64,000 nt of DNA from Bradyrhizobium macuxiense (GCF_007993935.1 NZ_VITY01000010.1:291824-355823), one strand, 5' to 3'; positions 26,436 to 37,366 are shown, counted from the stretch's first letter. Notes: generated by a model not told the origin, from the letters alone. Made by a program: numbers and translations.

Positions 26436-27836
26436 TCACATATGGATGGCGCGCTTGCCCACCGCAAGCGCAGCTTCCTTGATCGCCTCCGAGCGGGTCG
26501 GATGTGCGTGGCAGGTCCGGGCCAGATCCTCGGCCGAACCGCCGAATTCCATCAGCACGCAGGCTTCGTGGATCATTTCGCCGGCCTCGATGCCGACAAT
26601 GTGGACGCCGAGCACCCGGTCCGTCTTCGCATCTGCGAGAACCTTCACGAAGCCGTCGGTGGTCTGATTGACCTTGGAGCGACCGTTCGCGGTGAACGGG
26701 AATTTGCCGACGGTATAGGCGACGCCGGCCTGCTTGAGGTCTTCCTCGGTCTTGCCGACCGACGACACTTCCGGCGTGGTATACACAACACCTGGGATGA
26801 CGTCGTAGTTCACATGGCCAGCCTGGCCCGCGATGATCTCGGCGCAGGCAACGCCCTCGTCTTCCGCCTTGTGCGCAAGCATCGGCCCGGCGACGACGTC
26901 GCCGATCGCGTAGATGCCCTTCACAGAGGTCGAGAAGTGCGCGTCGATCTCGACGCGACCGCGATTGTCGAGCGCAACGCCAGCTTCCTTCAGCCCGAGG
27001 CCATCGGTGTAGGGCACGCGGCCGATGCACACCAGCACGACGTCGGCCTCGATGGTCTCGGCGGCGCCGCCGGCGGCCGGCTCGACCTTGGCCTGCAGCG
27101 TCTTGCCCGAGGTATCGACCGAAGTGACCTTGGCGCCGAGCCTGAAGGCAAAACCCTGCTTTTCGAGGATACGCTGGAATTGCTTCGCCACCTCGCCGTC
27201 CATGCCGGGCAGGATGCGGTCGAGGAATTCCACCACGGTGACCTTGGCGCCGAGACGATTCCAGACCGAGCCGAGCTCGAGCCCGATCACGCCGGCGCCG
27301 ACGATCAGCAGGCTGCCGGGCACCTTCTCCAGCGACAACGCGCCGGTCGACGACACGATGCGCTTCTCGTCGATGTCGATGCCCTTCAGCCGCGCGATGT
27401 CGGAGCCGGTGGCGATCACGATGTTCTTGGTCTCGACGGTCTCGGACTTGCCGTCACCGGAGACTTCGACCTTGCCGGCACCGAGGATCTTGCCGGTGCC
27501 CTTGAGCACGTCGATCTTGTTCTTCTTCATCAGGAACTCGACGCCCTTGACGTTGCCGTCGATGCCCTGCTGCTTGAAGTTCATCATCGCGGGCAGGTCG
27601 AGCTTCGGCGCCGGGACGCTGACGCCCATCTTGGCGAAGGAGTGCCCGGCTTCCTCGAACATCTCGGAGGCGTGCAGCAGCGCCTTTGACGGCATGCAGC
27701 CGACATTGAGGCAGGTGCCGCCCAGCGTCGCATTCTTCTCGACGACGGCAACCTTCATGCCGAGTTGCGCCGCGCGAATCGCGCAGACGTAGCCGCCGGG
27801 GCCGGTGCCGATGACGACGAGATCGTAAGAAGCCAT
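26436..27836 (-). CDS. lpdA: Dihydrolipoyl dehydrogenase (E3)
   Basis: 466-aa FAD/NAD flavoprotein reoxidising dihydrolipoyl groups of 2-oxo acid dehydrogenases. It has the FAD Rossmann motif VIGTGPGGYVCAIRAAQLG, the redox disulfide GGTCLNVGCMPSKALL, the NAD motif IVGAGVIGLELGSVW, and the C-terminal HAHPTRSEAIKEA with the catalytic His. It ends the sucA-sucB-SDR-lpdA series and is therefore most likely the E3 of 2-oxoglutarate dehydrogenase. The gap to the SDR gene is 86 bp. Confidence 0.97.
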   Translation of the reverse strand: MASYDLVVIGTGPGGYVCAIRAAQLGMKVAVVEKNATLGGTCLNVGCMPSKALLHASEMFEEAGHSFAKMGVSVPAPKLDLPAMMNFKQQGIDGNVKGVEFLMKKNKIDVLKGTGKILGAGKVEVSGDGKSETVETKNIVIATGSDIARLKGIDIDEKRIVSSTGALSLEKVPGSLLIVGAGVIGLELGSVWNRLGAKVTVVEFLDRILPGMDGEVAKQFQRILEKQGFAFRLGAKVTSVDTSGKTLQAKVEPAAGGAAETIEADVVLVCIGRVPYTDGLGLKEAGVALDNRGRVEIDAHFSTSVKGIYAIGDVVAGPMLAHKAEDEGVACAEIIAGQAGHVNYDVIPGVVYTTPEVSSVGKTEEDLKQAGVAYTVGKFPFTANGRSKVNQTTDGFVKVLADAKTDRVLGVHIVGIEAGEMIHEACVLMEFGGSAEDLARTCHAHPTRSEAIKEAALAVGKRAIHM

Positions 27837-27922
27837 GATGGAAGGTCCTGTAGCTAAATTCTGTGACAGTTGGGCGGGTCCGAACTGATCGGCAGATCGG
27901 GACCCGCTTCTGGATTTGTGTT

Positions 27923-28684
27923 CTAGCGACCGCCCGACACGTCGAGGATCGCGCTGGTGACGTAGGACGCCTCGTCCGAGATCAGCCAGACGATGGCGTT
28001 GGCGATTTCATCCGCGGTGCCGACGCGCTTCATCGGCACCATATGGGCGAGCCGGTGCGCGCGATCGGGCTCGCCGCCCGCGGCATGAATGTCGGTGTCG
28101 ATCAGGCCGGGCCGGATGCCAGCGACGCGGATGCCTTCATTCGCGACCTCGTAGCCGAGGCCGATCGTGAAGGAATCGATCGCGCCCTTGGAGGCGGCAT
28201 AGTCGACATAGGTGTTGGGCGCGCCGAGCTTCGCCGCGACCGAAGAGAGGTTGACGATGACGCCGCCCTTGCCGCCGTGCTTGGTCGACATCCGCTTCAC
28301 CGCCTCGCGCGCGCACAGGATGCTGCCGGTGACGTTGACCGCCATCATCTGCTGGATGCGCTCGGCCGACATCTCGTCGACGCGAACACCGCTCTTGCCG
28401 ACGATGCCGGCATTGTTGACCAGCGCGCCGAGCGTGCCGAAGCCATCGGCCGCCTTGAACAGCGCCAGGATGTCCTGCTCGCTGCCGACGTCGCACTTCA
28501 CCGCGATCGCCTTGCCGTTCCTGGCCTCGATCGCGGCGACGACCTCATTGGCCGCAGCCTGGTTCGTGGCGTAGCCGACGACGACGCGATAGCCGCGCGC
28601 GGCAGCTGCAAGCGCGGTGGCGCGGCCGATGCCGCGGCTGCCGCCGGTGATGACAACGACCTTGTCCGTCACATTGATCCCCAA
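27923..28684 (-). CDS. SDR family NAD(P)-dependent oxidoreductase
   Basis: 253-aa short-chain dehydrogenase: cofactor motif VVITGGSRGIGRA, NNAGIVG, the catalytic Ser in VNLSSVAAKLG, Tyr/Lys in YVDYAASKGAID, and the RPGLIDTDIHA segment. An Asn or Asp acceptor after strand 2 is not obvious (VVVGYATNQ), which leans to NADP. The substrate is unknown. Its place between sucB and lpdA is unusual for a TCA-cycle operon; it is probably co-transcribed with them. Confidence 0.9.
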   Translation of the reverse strand: MGINVTDKVVVITGGSRGIGRATALAAAARGYRVVVGYATNQAAANEVVAAIEARNGKAIAVKCDVGSEQDILALFKAADGFGTLGALVNNAGIVGKSGVRVDEMSAERIQQMMAVNVTGSILCAREAVKRMSTKHGGKGGVIVNLSSVAAKLGAPNTYVDYAASKGAIDSFTIGLGYEVANEGIRVAGIRPGLIDTDIHAAGGEPDRAHRLAHMVPMKRVGTADEIANAIVWLISDEASYVTSAILDVSGGR

Positions 28685-28744
28685 AGGTAAGCACCCAACG
28701 AATCGCGGCGCCCGATCCGATCGGACGCCGCGCGCGATATGACC

Positions 28745-29995
28745 TTACAGGTCCAGCACCAGGCGGGCCGGATCCTCCAGGCTCTCCTTGACGCGCACCA
28801 GGAAGGTGACCGCTTCCTTGCCGTCGATGACGCGGTGATCGTAGGACAGCGCCAAGTACATCATCGGGCGCACCTCGATCTTGCCGCCGACCACCATCGG
28901 CCGCTCCTGGATCTTGTGCATGCCGAGGATGCCGGACTGCGGCGCATTGAGGATCGGCGTCGACATCAGCGAGCCGTAGATGCCGCCATTGGTGATGGTG
29001 AAGGTGCCGCCCTGCATCTCGTCGATCTTGAGCTGGCCGTCGCGGGCACGGCGGCCGTAATCGGCGATCGACTTCTCGATTTCGGCGATCGACTTGTGAT
29101 CGCAATCGCGCACCACAGGCACCACCAGGCCGCGGTCGGTGCCGACCGCAACGCCGATGTGGTAGTAGTTCTTGTAGATCAGGTCAGAACCGTCGATCTC
29201 GGCGTTGACGGCCGGAATGTCCTTCAGCCCCTGCACCACCGCCTTGGTGAAGAAGCCCATGAAGCCGAGCTTCGAGCCGTGCTTCTTCTCGAACGTATCC
29301 TTGTAGAGCGCGCGCAGCTTCATCACCTCGGTCATGTCGACCTCGTTGAAGGTCGTCAGCATCGCGGCGGTGTTCTGCACGTCCTTGAGGCGGCGCGCGA
29401 TGGTCTGGCGCAGCCGGGTCATCTTGACGCGCTCCTCGCGCGCGGCGTCGTCCGCCGGCGACGGCGCACGAACCTGCACGGCGGCGGCCGGCTGGTTGAC
29501 CGGGGTCGGCGCCGAGGCGGCCTTCTCGATCGCGGCCAGCATGTCGCCCTTGGTGACGCGGCCGTCCTTGCCGGAGCCCGGAACGGTGGAGGCGTCGACG
29601 CCGCTTTCGGCGGAGAGCTTGCGTACCGAGGGCGCGAGCGGCGCATCCGCCGGCGGCACCTTGGGCGCAGCCGGGGCCGCTGCGGGAGCGGCGGCAGGCG
29701 CGGGCGCTGCGGCCTTGGCGGGAGCGGCGGCTGCGGCAGCGGGCTTGGCCGCGGCGACAGCACCGTCATTGATCTGGCCGAGCAGCGCGCCGACGGCGAC
29801 GGTCTCGCCGTCCTTGGCGATGATCTCGCCGAGCGTGCCGGCGACCGGCGCGGGCACCTCGATAGTGACCTTGTCGGTTTCCAGCTCAACCAACGGCTCG
29901 TCCACCGCAACAGCCTCACCGGCCTTCTTGAACCAGCGGCCGATCGTGGCCTCGGTTACGGATTCGCCGAGCGTTGGAACGCGAATTTCAGTCAT
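28745..29995 (-). CDS. sucB: 2-oxoglutarate dehydrogenase E2, dihydrolipoamide succinyltransferase
   Basis: 416-aa E2 core enzyme. The lipoyl domain (1-77) carries the lipoylated Lys in ELETDKVTIEVPAP. An Ala/Pro-rich linker (about 85-115) follows, then the E3-binding domain (APSVRKLSAESGVDASTVPG, about 122-157) and the catalytic domain ending with SYDHRVIDGKEAVTFLVRVK (His/Asp active site). The start MTEIRVPTLGES at 29995 is canonical; the frame remains open upstream but is not coding. It lies 188 bp downstream of sucA. Confidence 0.97.
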   Translation of the reverse strand: MTEIRVPTLGESVTEATIGRWFKKAGEAVAVDEPLVELETDKVTIEVPAPVAGTLGEIIAKDGETVAVGALLGQINDGAVAAAKPAAAAAAPAKAAAPAPAAAPAAAPAAPKVPPADAPLAPSVRKLSAESGVDASTVPGSGKDGRVTKGDMLAAIEKAASAPTPVNQPAAAVQVRAPSPADDAAREERVKMTRLRQTIARRLKDVQNTAAMLTTFNEVDMTEVMKLRALYKDTFEKKHGSKLGFMGFFTKAVVQGLKDIPAVNAEIDGSDLIYKNYYHIGVAVGTDRGLVVPVVRDCDHKSIAEIEKSIADYGRRARDGQLKIDEMQGGTFTITNGGIYGSLMSTPILNAPQSGILGMHKIQERPMVVGGKIEVRPMMYLALSYDHRVIDGKEAVTFLVRVKESLEDPARLVLDL

Positions 29996-30183
29996 GGTCT
30001 TTTTCCTCGATAACCTTGCGGTCGCAAAATCTGCGTTCGTAAAACTTCTCTGCCAGCATCCGCCAAAGCGAACGACCCGGTACTCCGTGACGACAGCGCT
30101 TGTGCTGGATGACGCGGGATACCGGGTGCCCCGCTCCAGTGCGCAATTGCGCACAAGGCAGGGCATGGTGTTGGTGAAGGTCG

Positions 30184-33144
30184 TTAGTTCAGTGCGTCGT
30201 CGAGCAGCGCCTTGAGCTGCGCGAGATGTTTCGACATCAACCCGGTGGCGGTCGCCGCCGATGCCGGACGGCCGGCATAGCGCGGACGCTTGTTTGCTGC
30301 GTGGACCTGGTTCAGCACCCATTCCAGATAGGGCTCGATGAAGTGCCAAGAGCCCATGTTGCGGGGCTCTTCCTGGCACCAGACCATCTCGGCATTCTTG
30401 AAGCGGCCGAACTCCTGGACCAGCGCCTTCAACGGCACCGGATAGAGCTGCTCGACGCGCATCAGATAGATGTCGTCGATGCCGCGCTTCTCGCGCTCCT
30501 CGTACAGGTCGTAATAGACCTTGCCGGAGCACAGCACGACGCGACGGATCTTGTCGTCCGGCACCAGCTTGATCTTCTCGTCCGGCAGCATCTGCGCGTC
30601 ATCGTACAGGATGCGGTGGAACGTGGCGTTCTTGCCGAGCTCGTCGAGCCGCGACACCGCGCGCTTGTGACGCAGCAGCGACTTCGGCGTCATCAGGATC
30701 AGCGGCTTGCGAATCTCGCGATGCAGCTGGCGCCGCAGCACGTGGAAGTAGTTCGCCGGCGTGGTCGGGTTGACCACCTGCATGTTGTCCTCGGCGCACA
30801 TCTGCAGATAACGCTCGAGGCGCGCGGAGGAATGCTCCGGTCCCTGCCCTTCATAGCCATGCGGCAGCAGGCAGACGAGGCCCGACATGCGCAGCCACTT
30901 GCGTTCGCCCGAGGAGATGAACTGATCGAACACCACCTGGGCGCCGTTGGCGAAGTCGCCGAACTGCGCTTCCCAGAGCGCCAGCGCGTTGGGCTCGGCC
31001 AGCGAGTAGCCGTATTCGAAGCCGAGCACGGCTTCTTCCGAGAGCAGCGAGTTGATCACCTCGTAATGGCCGGTGTCTTCGCCGCCGAGATGGTTGAACG
31101 GCGTATAGCGGCTCTCGTCCTCCTGGTCGATCAGCACCGAGTGGCGCTGCGAGAAGGTGCCGCGCTCGGAATCCTGGCCGGACAGCCGCACGTGATGGCC
31201 TTCCTGCAGCAGCGTGCAGAACGCCAGCGCCTCGCCGGTCGCCCAGTCGATCCCGATGCCGCTGTCGATCGCCTTGGCGCGATTGTCGAGGAAGCGCTGG
31301 ATGGTGCGGTGGACACGGAAGCCGTCCGGCACCTTGGTGATCTTGCGGCCGATCTCCTTGAGCACCGTGAGATCGACGCCGGTGACACCGCGACGGGCGT
31401 CTTCTTCCTGATCGGCCGACTTGAAGCCTGCCCATTTGCCGTCGAGCCAGTCGGCCTTGTTCGGCTTGTAGCCCGAGCCGGCCTCGAGCTCGGCATCGAG
31501 CCGCGCGCGCCAGTCGGCCTTGGCCTTCTCGACCTCGCCGTCGGTCAAAACGCCGTCGGCGACCAGCCGCTTGGCGTAGATCTCCAGCGTAGTCGGGTGC
31601 GAGGCGATGCGCTTGTACATCACCGGCTGGGTGAACGCCGGCTCGTCGCCCTCATTGTGGCCGTGGCGCCGGTAGCAGAACATGTCGATGACGACCGGCT
31701 TGTGGAATTTCTGCCGGAACTCGATCGCAACCTTGGCCGCGAACACCACGGCCTCGGGATCGTCGCCATTCACATGGAAGATCGGCGCATCGATCATCTT
31801 CGCGACGTCGGACGGATAGGGCGACGAGCGCGAGTAGCGCGGGTAGGTGGTGAAGCCGATCTGGTTATTGACGATGAAGTGCAGCGAGCCGCCGGTGCGG
31901 TAGCCCTTCAGGTCGGACAGGCTGAAGCATTCCGCCACCACGCCCTGGCCCGCGAACGCCGCGTCGCCGTGCATCAGCAGCGGCAGCACCGAGATGCGCA
32001 TGTCGGGCGGATCGCCGTGCTGATCCTGCTTGGCGCGGACCTTGCCCATCACGACGGGATCGACGATCTCGAGATGCGACGGATTTGCGGTCAGCGACAG
32101 ATGGATGTTGTTGCCGTCGAACTCGCGGTCCGAGGAGGCACCGAGGTGATACTTGACGTCGCCGGAGCCTTCGACCGAGTCCGGGTTGGCCGAACCGCCC
32201 TTGAATTCATGGAACAGCGCGCGGTGCGGCTTGCCCATCACCTGGGTCAGCACGTTGAGGCGGCCGCGATGCGGCATGCCGAACACGATCTCCTTCACAC
32301 CGAGATTGCCGCCGCGCTTGATGATCTGTTCGAGCGCCGGGATCAGCGATTCACCGCCGTCGAGGCCGAAGCGCTTGGTGCCGGTGAACTTGGTGTCGCA
32401 GAATTTCTCGAAGCCGTCCGCCTCGATCAGTTTGTTGAGGATCGCGCGGCGCCCCTCCGGCGTGAAGCTGATCTCCTTGTCGGGGCCTTCGATGCGCTCC
32501 TGGATCCATGCCTTCTGCGCGGCGTTGGAGATGTGCATGAACTCGACGCCGAGCGTCTGGCAGTAGGTGCGTTCGCAGATCTGCACGATCTCGCGCAGCG
32601 TGCCGTATTCGAGGCCGAGCACGTGATCGAGGAAGATCTTGCGATCGAAGTCGGCCTCGGTGAAGCCGTAGGAGCGCGGATCGAGTTCCTCGCGGTCGCG
32701 CGGCGCCTCGATGCCGAGCGGATCGAGCTTGGCGTGGAAATGGCCGCGCATGCGGTAGGCGCGGATCAGCATCAGCGCGCGAACCGAATCGCGCGTAGCC
32801 TGATGGACGTCGGCGTCGGAGAGCTCGGCGCCCTTGGCCTGTGCCTTGGCCGCGAGCTTGCTGCCGACCGCCTTCTCGACCTGGGCCCAGTTGCCGTCGA
32901 GCGCCGAGGTCAGATCGTCGCGCGGCGTCACCGGCCAGTTGGCCCGGCCCCACGAGGCGCCTTCGGCGTTCTTCTGTACGTCGGCCGGGGCGTCCTTCAG
33001 GCTCTTGAAGAAATCCTGCCATTCGGCGTCGACCGACGAGGGGTCCTGCTCGTAGCGGGCATAGAGGTCGTCGATATAGGCGGCGTTGGTGCCCTGCAGG
33101 AATGAGGAGAGAGCAAAAGCAGCGTTCGCGTCTTGGCGAGACAT
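30184..33144 (-). CDS. sucA: 2-oxoglutarate dehydrogenase E1 component
   Basis: 986-aa thiamine-diphosphate-dependent decarboxylase. It has the N-terminal E2-binding segment (SSFLQGTNAAYIDDLYARYEQD), the VFGMPHRGRLNVL motif, the ThDP-binding HGDAAFAGQGVVAE, and the C-terminal transketolase-like part with PLILMTPKSLLRH. It decarboxylates 2-oxoglutarate and succinylates the lipoyl group of SucB. A terminator separates it from sucD upstream, so it has its own promoter in the 33.15-33.32 kb region. Confidence 0.98.
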   Translation of the reverse strand: MSRQDANAAFALSSFLQGTNAAYIDDLYARYEQDPSSVDAEWQDFFKSLKDAPADVQKNAEGASWGRANWPVTPRDDLTSALDGNWAQVEKAVGSKLAAKAQAKGAELSDADVHQATRDSVRALMLIRAYRMRGHFHAKLDPLGIEAPRDREELDPRSYGFTEADFDRKIFLDHVLGLEYGTLREIVQICERTYCQTLGVEFMHISNAAQKAWIQERIEGPDKEISFTPEGRRAILNKLIEADGFEKFCDTKFTGTKRFGLDGGESLIPALEQIIKRGGNLGVKEIVFGMPHRGRLNVLTQVMGKPHRALFHEFKGGSANPDSVEGSGDVKYHLGASSDREFDGNNIHLSLTANPSHLEIVDPVVMGKVRAKQDQHGDPPDMRISVLPLLMHGDAAFAGQGVVAECFSLSDLKGYRTGGSLHFIVNNQIGFTTYPRYSRSSPYPSDVAKMIDAPIFHVNGDDPEAVVFAAKVAIEFRQKFHKPVVIDMFCYRRHGHNEGDEPAFTQPVMYKRIASHPTTLEIYAKRLVADGVLTDGEVEKAKADWRARLDAELEAGSGYKPNKADWLDGKWAGFKSADQEEDARRGVTGVDLTVLKEIGRKITKVPDGFRVHRTIQRFLDNRAKAIDSGIGIDWATGEALAFCTLLQEGHHVRLSGQDSERGTFSQRHSVLIDQEDESRYTPFNHLGGEDTGHYEVINSLLSEEAVLGFEYGYSLAEPNALALWEAQFGDFANGAQVVFDQFISSGERKWLRMSGLVCLLPHGYEGQGPEHSSARLERYLQMCAEDNMQVVNPTTPANYFHVLRRQLHREIRKPLILMTPKSLLRHKRAVSRLDELGKNATFHRILYDDAQMLPDEKIKLVPDDKIRRVVLCSGKVYYDLYEEREKRGIDDIYLMRVEQLYPVPLKALVQEFGRFKNAEMVWCQEEPRNMGSWHFIEPYLEWVLNQVHAANKRPRYAGRPASAATATGLMSKHLAQLKALLDDALN

Positions 33145-33325
33145 GAGGCAGTCCTGGTGATTTTTTTCGGTTCGCGCGTAGGAGACGGCGCAAGTGCCGG
33201 TCTGGGAAGAGCGCCGGCTGGATGGATATCCTTTACCCTATCTAGGTCGGATATTCCTGCCTAAAAGAACTAAAGAATGAATCAATTTTCATATTTTATT
33301 GATCGGCGTTCTGACGGCAAAACGC

Positions 33326-33359
33326 GTGAAAAAGGCGGGTTCTCCAAAGAGAACCCGCC
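33326..33359 (-). terminator. Intrinsic terminator after sucD
   Basis: On the minus strand GGCGGGTTCTC (33359-33349) pairs perfectly with GAGAACCCGCC (33344-33334) around a 4-nt loop, and a run of five T follows. It ends the mdh-sucC-sucD transcript and insulates sucA. Confidence 0.85.
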
Positions 33360-33401
33360 CGAAATCGCGCCAATCTCGAAGGGAACCTCGCCGGACGGCG
33401 A

Positions 33402-34283
33402 TTACTTCAGCATCTCGGCCAGGGTGTGCCCGAGCCGCGCCGGGGACGGCGACACCTTGATGCCGGCGGCTTCCATCGCCGCGGTCTTGGAACCGGCGTC
33501 GCCCTTGCCGCCGGAGATGATCGCGCCGGCGTGGCCCATGCGACGGCCGGGAGGTGCGGTGACACCGGCAATGAAGCCAACCATCGGCTTCTTGCGGCCG
33601 CGCTTGGCCTCATCCTTGAGGAACTGGGCGGCGTCTTCCTCGGCGGAACCGCCGATTTCGCCGATCATGACGATCGACTTGGTCTTCTCGTCGGCCAGGA
33701 ACATCTCCAGCATGTCGATGAACTCGGTGCCCTTGACCGGGTCGCCGCCGATGCCGACCGCGGTGGTCTGGCCGAGGCCTTCCTGGGTGGTCTGGAACAC
33801 CGCTTCATAGGTCAGGGTGCCGGAGCGGGAGACGATGCCGACCGAGCCGGGCTTGAAGATGTTGGCCGGCATGATGCCGATCTTGCACTCGCCGGCGGTC
33901 ATCACGCCGGGGCAGTTCGGTCCGATCAGCCGCGACTTCGAGCCCGACAGCGAGCGCTTCACGCGCACCATGTCGAGCACCGGAATGCCCTCGGTGATGC
34001 ATACGATCAGCGGGATCTCGGCATCGATCGCTTCGCAGATCGCGTCCGCCGCGCCCGGCGGCGGGACATAGACCACGCTGGCGTCGGCGCCGGTCTTCTC
34101 GCGCGCTTCGGCGACGGTGTCGAACACCGGCAGGTTGAGGTGGGTCGAGCCGCCTTTGGCCGGCGCGACGCCGCCGACCATCTTGGTGCCGTAAGCGATC
34201 GCCGCTTCCGAATGGAACGTGCCGTTCTTGCCGGTGAAGCCCTGGCAGATGACCTTGGTGTTCTTGTCGATCAGAATGGACAT
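33402..34283 (-). CDS. sucD: Succinyl-CoA ligase (ADP-forming) alpha subunit
   Basis: 293-aa alpha subunit binding CoA and carrying the phosphohistidine. The CoA Rossmann fold shows VICQGFTGKNGTFHSE and GGVAPAKGGSTH; the active-site His is in MGHAGAIISGGKGDAGSK. The ATG at 34283 is canonical (MSILIDKNTKVICQG). The sucC partner is not adjacent: a DUF1579-like gene and a palindromic repeat intervene. Confidence 0.98.
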   Translation of the reverse strand: MSILIDKNTKVICQGFTGKNGTFHSEAAIAYGTKMVGGVAPAKGGSTHLNLPVFDTVAEAREKTGADASVVYVPPPGAADAICEAIDAEIPLIVCITEGIPVLDMVRVKRSLSGSKSRLIGPNCPGVMTAGECKIGIMPANIFKPGSVGIVSRSGTLTYEAVFQTTQEGLGQTTAVGIGGDPVKGTEFIDMLEMFLADEKTKSIVMIGEIGGSAEEDAAQFLKDEAKRGRKKPMVGFIAGVTAPPGRRMGHAGAIISGGKGDAGSKTAAMEAAGIKVSPSPARLGHTLAEMLK

Positions 34284-34329
34284 GGTTCGAGATGCTTTCG
34301 CGAGACAGCGGTGAAGGACACTATAGTTT

Positions 34330-34378
34330 GAGCATGATCATATCGGAAAACCGGGGACCACTTTTCCGGATCATGCTC
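34330..34378. repeat. Palindromic element between sucD and the DUF1579-like gene
   Basis: GAGCATGATC (34330-34339) and GATCATGCTC (34369-34378) enclose CGGAAAACCGGGGACCACTT-type sequence. It is the same family as 26357-26406 and 46536-46584. It reaches the last base pairs of the DUF1579-like reading frame. Confidence 0.8.
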
Positions 34379-34853
34379 AGTGGATACGCCGGTACACGCC
34401 GGTGAGCACGTCGGCCCACCCTTCCGCGTCAGGCGAGAACTGGATCTTCATGTTGTAGGTGTTGTCGTCGACGACCTCGTAGACGTGACGGGCATTGCCG
34501 CGCAGCGAGCCGCGCACCAGGATCAGCGACTTGCCCGCCCAGCCGCCGGAGGCCGGCGACGGCGGGTAGTAGCCGAGCGAATCGTGCCAGAACAATTTGT
34601 AGGCCCGATCGTCGCGGTCGTAGGTGAAGACGCCGTGGGTGGCGAAGCTTTCCTTGCCGTCACGGGTCTGCACGCTGTCCTGGATCAGATAGAAGCCGTT
34701 GAGCGCGATGCGCGCAACGACATGCGAGGTGGCCGGACCGCCGGCGGTCCAGCGCGACGGAAAGACCATCTCTTCGCCGTTCCACTCGCCGGCGAAAACC
34801 GCGAGCTTGCGGTGTTCTTCCAGTGGTGTCGGAGCGTCGAGATGATCGGCCAT
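34377..34853 (-). CDS. DUF1579-like protein between sucC and sucD
   Basis: 158-aa soluble protein. KLAVFAGEWNGEEMVFPS, LNGFYLIQDSVQTRDG, HGVFTYDRDDRAYKLFWHDS and the C-terminal DVLTGVYRRIH resemble the lipocalin-like DUF1579 family, whose function is unknown. The ATG at 34853 lies 2 bp after the sucC stop, so its translation is almost certainly coupled to sucC. The last codons touch a dispersed palindromic element. Its position suggests insertion into an ancestral sucCD pair. Confidence 0.78.
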   Translation of the reverse strand: MADHLDAPTPLEEHRKLAVFAGEWNGEEMVFPSRWTAGGPATSHVVARIALNGFYLIQDSVQTRDGKESFATHGVFTYDRDDRAYKLFWHDSLGYYPPSPASGGWAGKSLILVRGSLRGNARHVYEVVDDNTYNMKIQFSPDAEGWADVLTGVYRRIH

Positions 34854-34855
34854 CG

Positions 34856-36052
<1,197 letters not shown>

Positions 36053-36166
36053 GGAAAGACGCTCCCAAACCCTCGTGCGGCGAACTTCACGTCAGCCCTG
36101 ACGCTGGCATACCATATACCAAGGCTCGCGCAACTACAAAATCCGCCAGAATTTCATCATCTTGCA

Positions 36167-36196
36167 CCCGACAGGCGATTGGAATCGCCTATCGGG
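36167..36196. repeat. Inverted repeat between mdh and sucC
   Basis: CCCGACAGGCGATT (36167-36180) pairs with AATCGCCTATCGGG (36183-36196) with a single mismatch. There is no T-run, so it is more likely an mRNA processing or stability hairpin, or a partial attenuator, between mdh and sucC than a terminator. Confidence 0.5.
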
Positions 36197-36212
36197 TCAT
36201 TGCCGATTGAGA

Positions 36213-37181
36213 TTACTTGCCGAGCAGATCGGGCGCGATCTTCTTGCAGGCGTCGACCAGGCCCTGCACCGCACCGACCGACTTGTCGAAGGCTTCACGA
36301 TCCTTGCCGGCGAGCTCAATCTCGACCACGCGCTCGACACCCTTGGAGCCGATCACGGTGGGCACGCCGACATACATGTCCTTCACGCCGTACTCGCCGT
36401 TGAGATAGGCCGCGCAGGGCAGCACGCGCTTCTTGTCCTTCAGATAGCTCTCGGCCATCGCGATCGCCGACGCCGCCGGCGCGTAGAACGCCGAGCCGGT
36501 CTTGAGCAGGTTGACGATCTCGGCGCCGCCGTTGCGGGTGCGATCGACGATCTCGTCGATGCGCGCCTGCGAGGTCCAGCCCATCTTGACGAGGTCGGGC
36601 AGCGGGATGCCGGCAACCGTCGAGTAACGGGTCAGCGGCACCATGGTGTCGCCGTGGCCGCCGAGCACGAAGGCGGTGACGTCTTCGACCGAGACGTTGA
36701 ATTCGTCGGCCAGGAAATAGCGGAAGCGCGCGGAGTCGAGCACGCCGGCCATGCCGACCACCTTCTTGTGCGGCAGGCCGGAGGCCTTCTGCAGCGCCCA
36801 CACCATCGCGTCGAGCGGATTGGTGATGCAGATGACGAAGGCGTCGGGCGCATACTTCTTGATGCCGGCGCCGACCTGCTCCATGACCTTGAGGTTGATC
36901 GACAAGAGATCGTCGCGGCTCATGCCGGGCTTGCGCGGCACGCCCGCGGTGACGATGCAGACCTTGGCGCCGTCGAGCGCTTCATAGGAATTGGCGCCGA
37001 CCAGGTTGGAGTCGAAGCCGTCGACCGGCGACGACTGCGCGATGTCGAGCGCTTTGCCCTGCGGCACGCCCTCGGCGATATCGAACAGCACGACGTCTCC
37101 GAGTTCCTTGAGGCCAACGAGGTGCGCCAGCGTTCCGCCGATCTGTCCGGAGCCAATCAGTGCAATCTTGTCGCGTGCCAT
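36213..37181 (-). CDS. mdh: Malate dehydrogenase
   Basis: 322-aa NAD-dependent enzyme of the lactate-dehydrogenase-like MDH group. The Rossmann motif IALIGSGQIGGTLAH, the Asp acceptor in VVLFDIAEG, VTAGVPRKPGMSRDDLL, ITNPLDAMVW, the catalytic His in VLGGHGDTMVPL and AYLNGEYGVKDMYVGVP are all present. It interconverts malate and oxaloacetate. As first gene of the mdh-sucC-sucD series it is probably transcribed from a promoter in the 236-bp gap before zapE. Confidence 0.98.
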   Translation of the reverse strand: MARDKIALIGSGQIGGTLAHLVGLKELGDVVLFDIAEGVPQGKALDIAQSSPVDGFDSNLVGANSYEALDGAKVCIVTAGVPRKPGMSRDDLLSINLKVMEQVGAGIKKYAPDAFVICITNPLDAMVWALQKASGLPHKKVVGMAGVLDSARFRYFLADEFNVSVEDVTAFVLGGHGDTMVPLTRYSTVAGIPLPDLVKMGWTSQARIDEIVDRTRNGGAEIVNLLKTGSAFYAPAASAIAMAESYLKDKKRVLPCAAYLNGEYGVKDMYVGVPTVIGSKGVERVVEIELAGKDREAFDKSVGAVQGLVDACKKIAPDLLGK

Positions 37182-37366
37182 GGGAAATCAGTCCTTTGAA
37201 CTGGATGCAGGAGGGAGGGAAGTCGGTTGCAAGGGTGGTTATCCCTTTCGAATGATCCATTCAAGTCAGGGCCTGCCCGATTGCTGGCCGTGCCTGCAAT
37301 TCGATCAGGCATGCCAGCAACATCGGCCCCGGAGACACGAAAAGTTGCTCCGATCCGGACCGCGCG

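Noticed and set aside
29996..30532. In-frame extension of sucB by 179 codons
   Set aside because: It enters the end of sucA and has shadow composition; the lipoyl-domain start MTEIRVP at 29995 is canonical.
30226..33105. A 959-codon plus-strand frame antisense to sucA
   Set aside because: High-GC shadow frame; no ribosome-binding site or protein family features, while sucA is intact on the minus strand.
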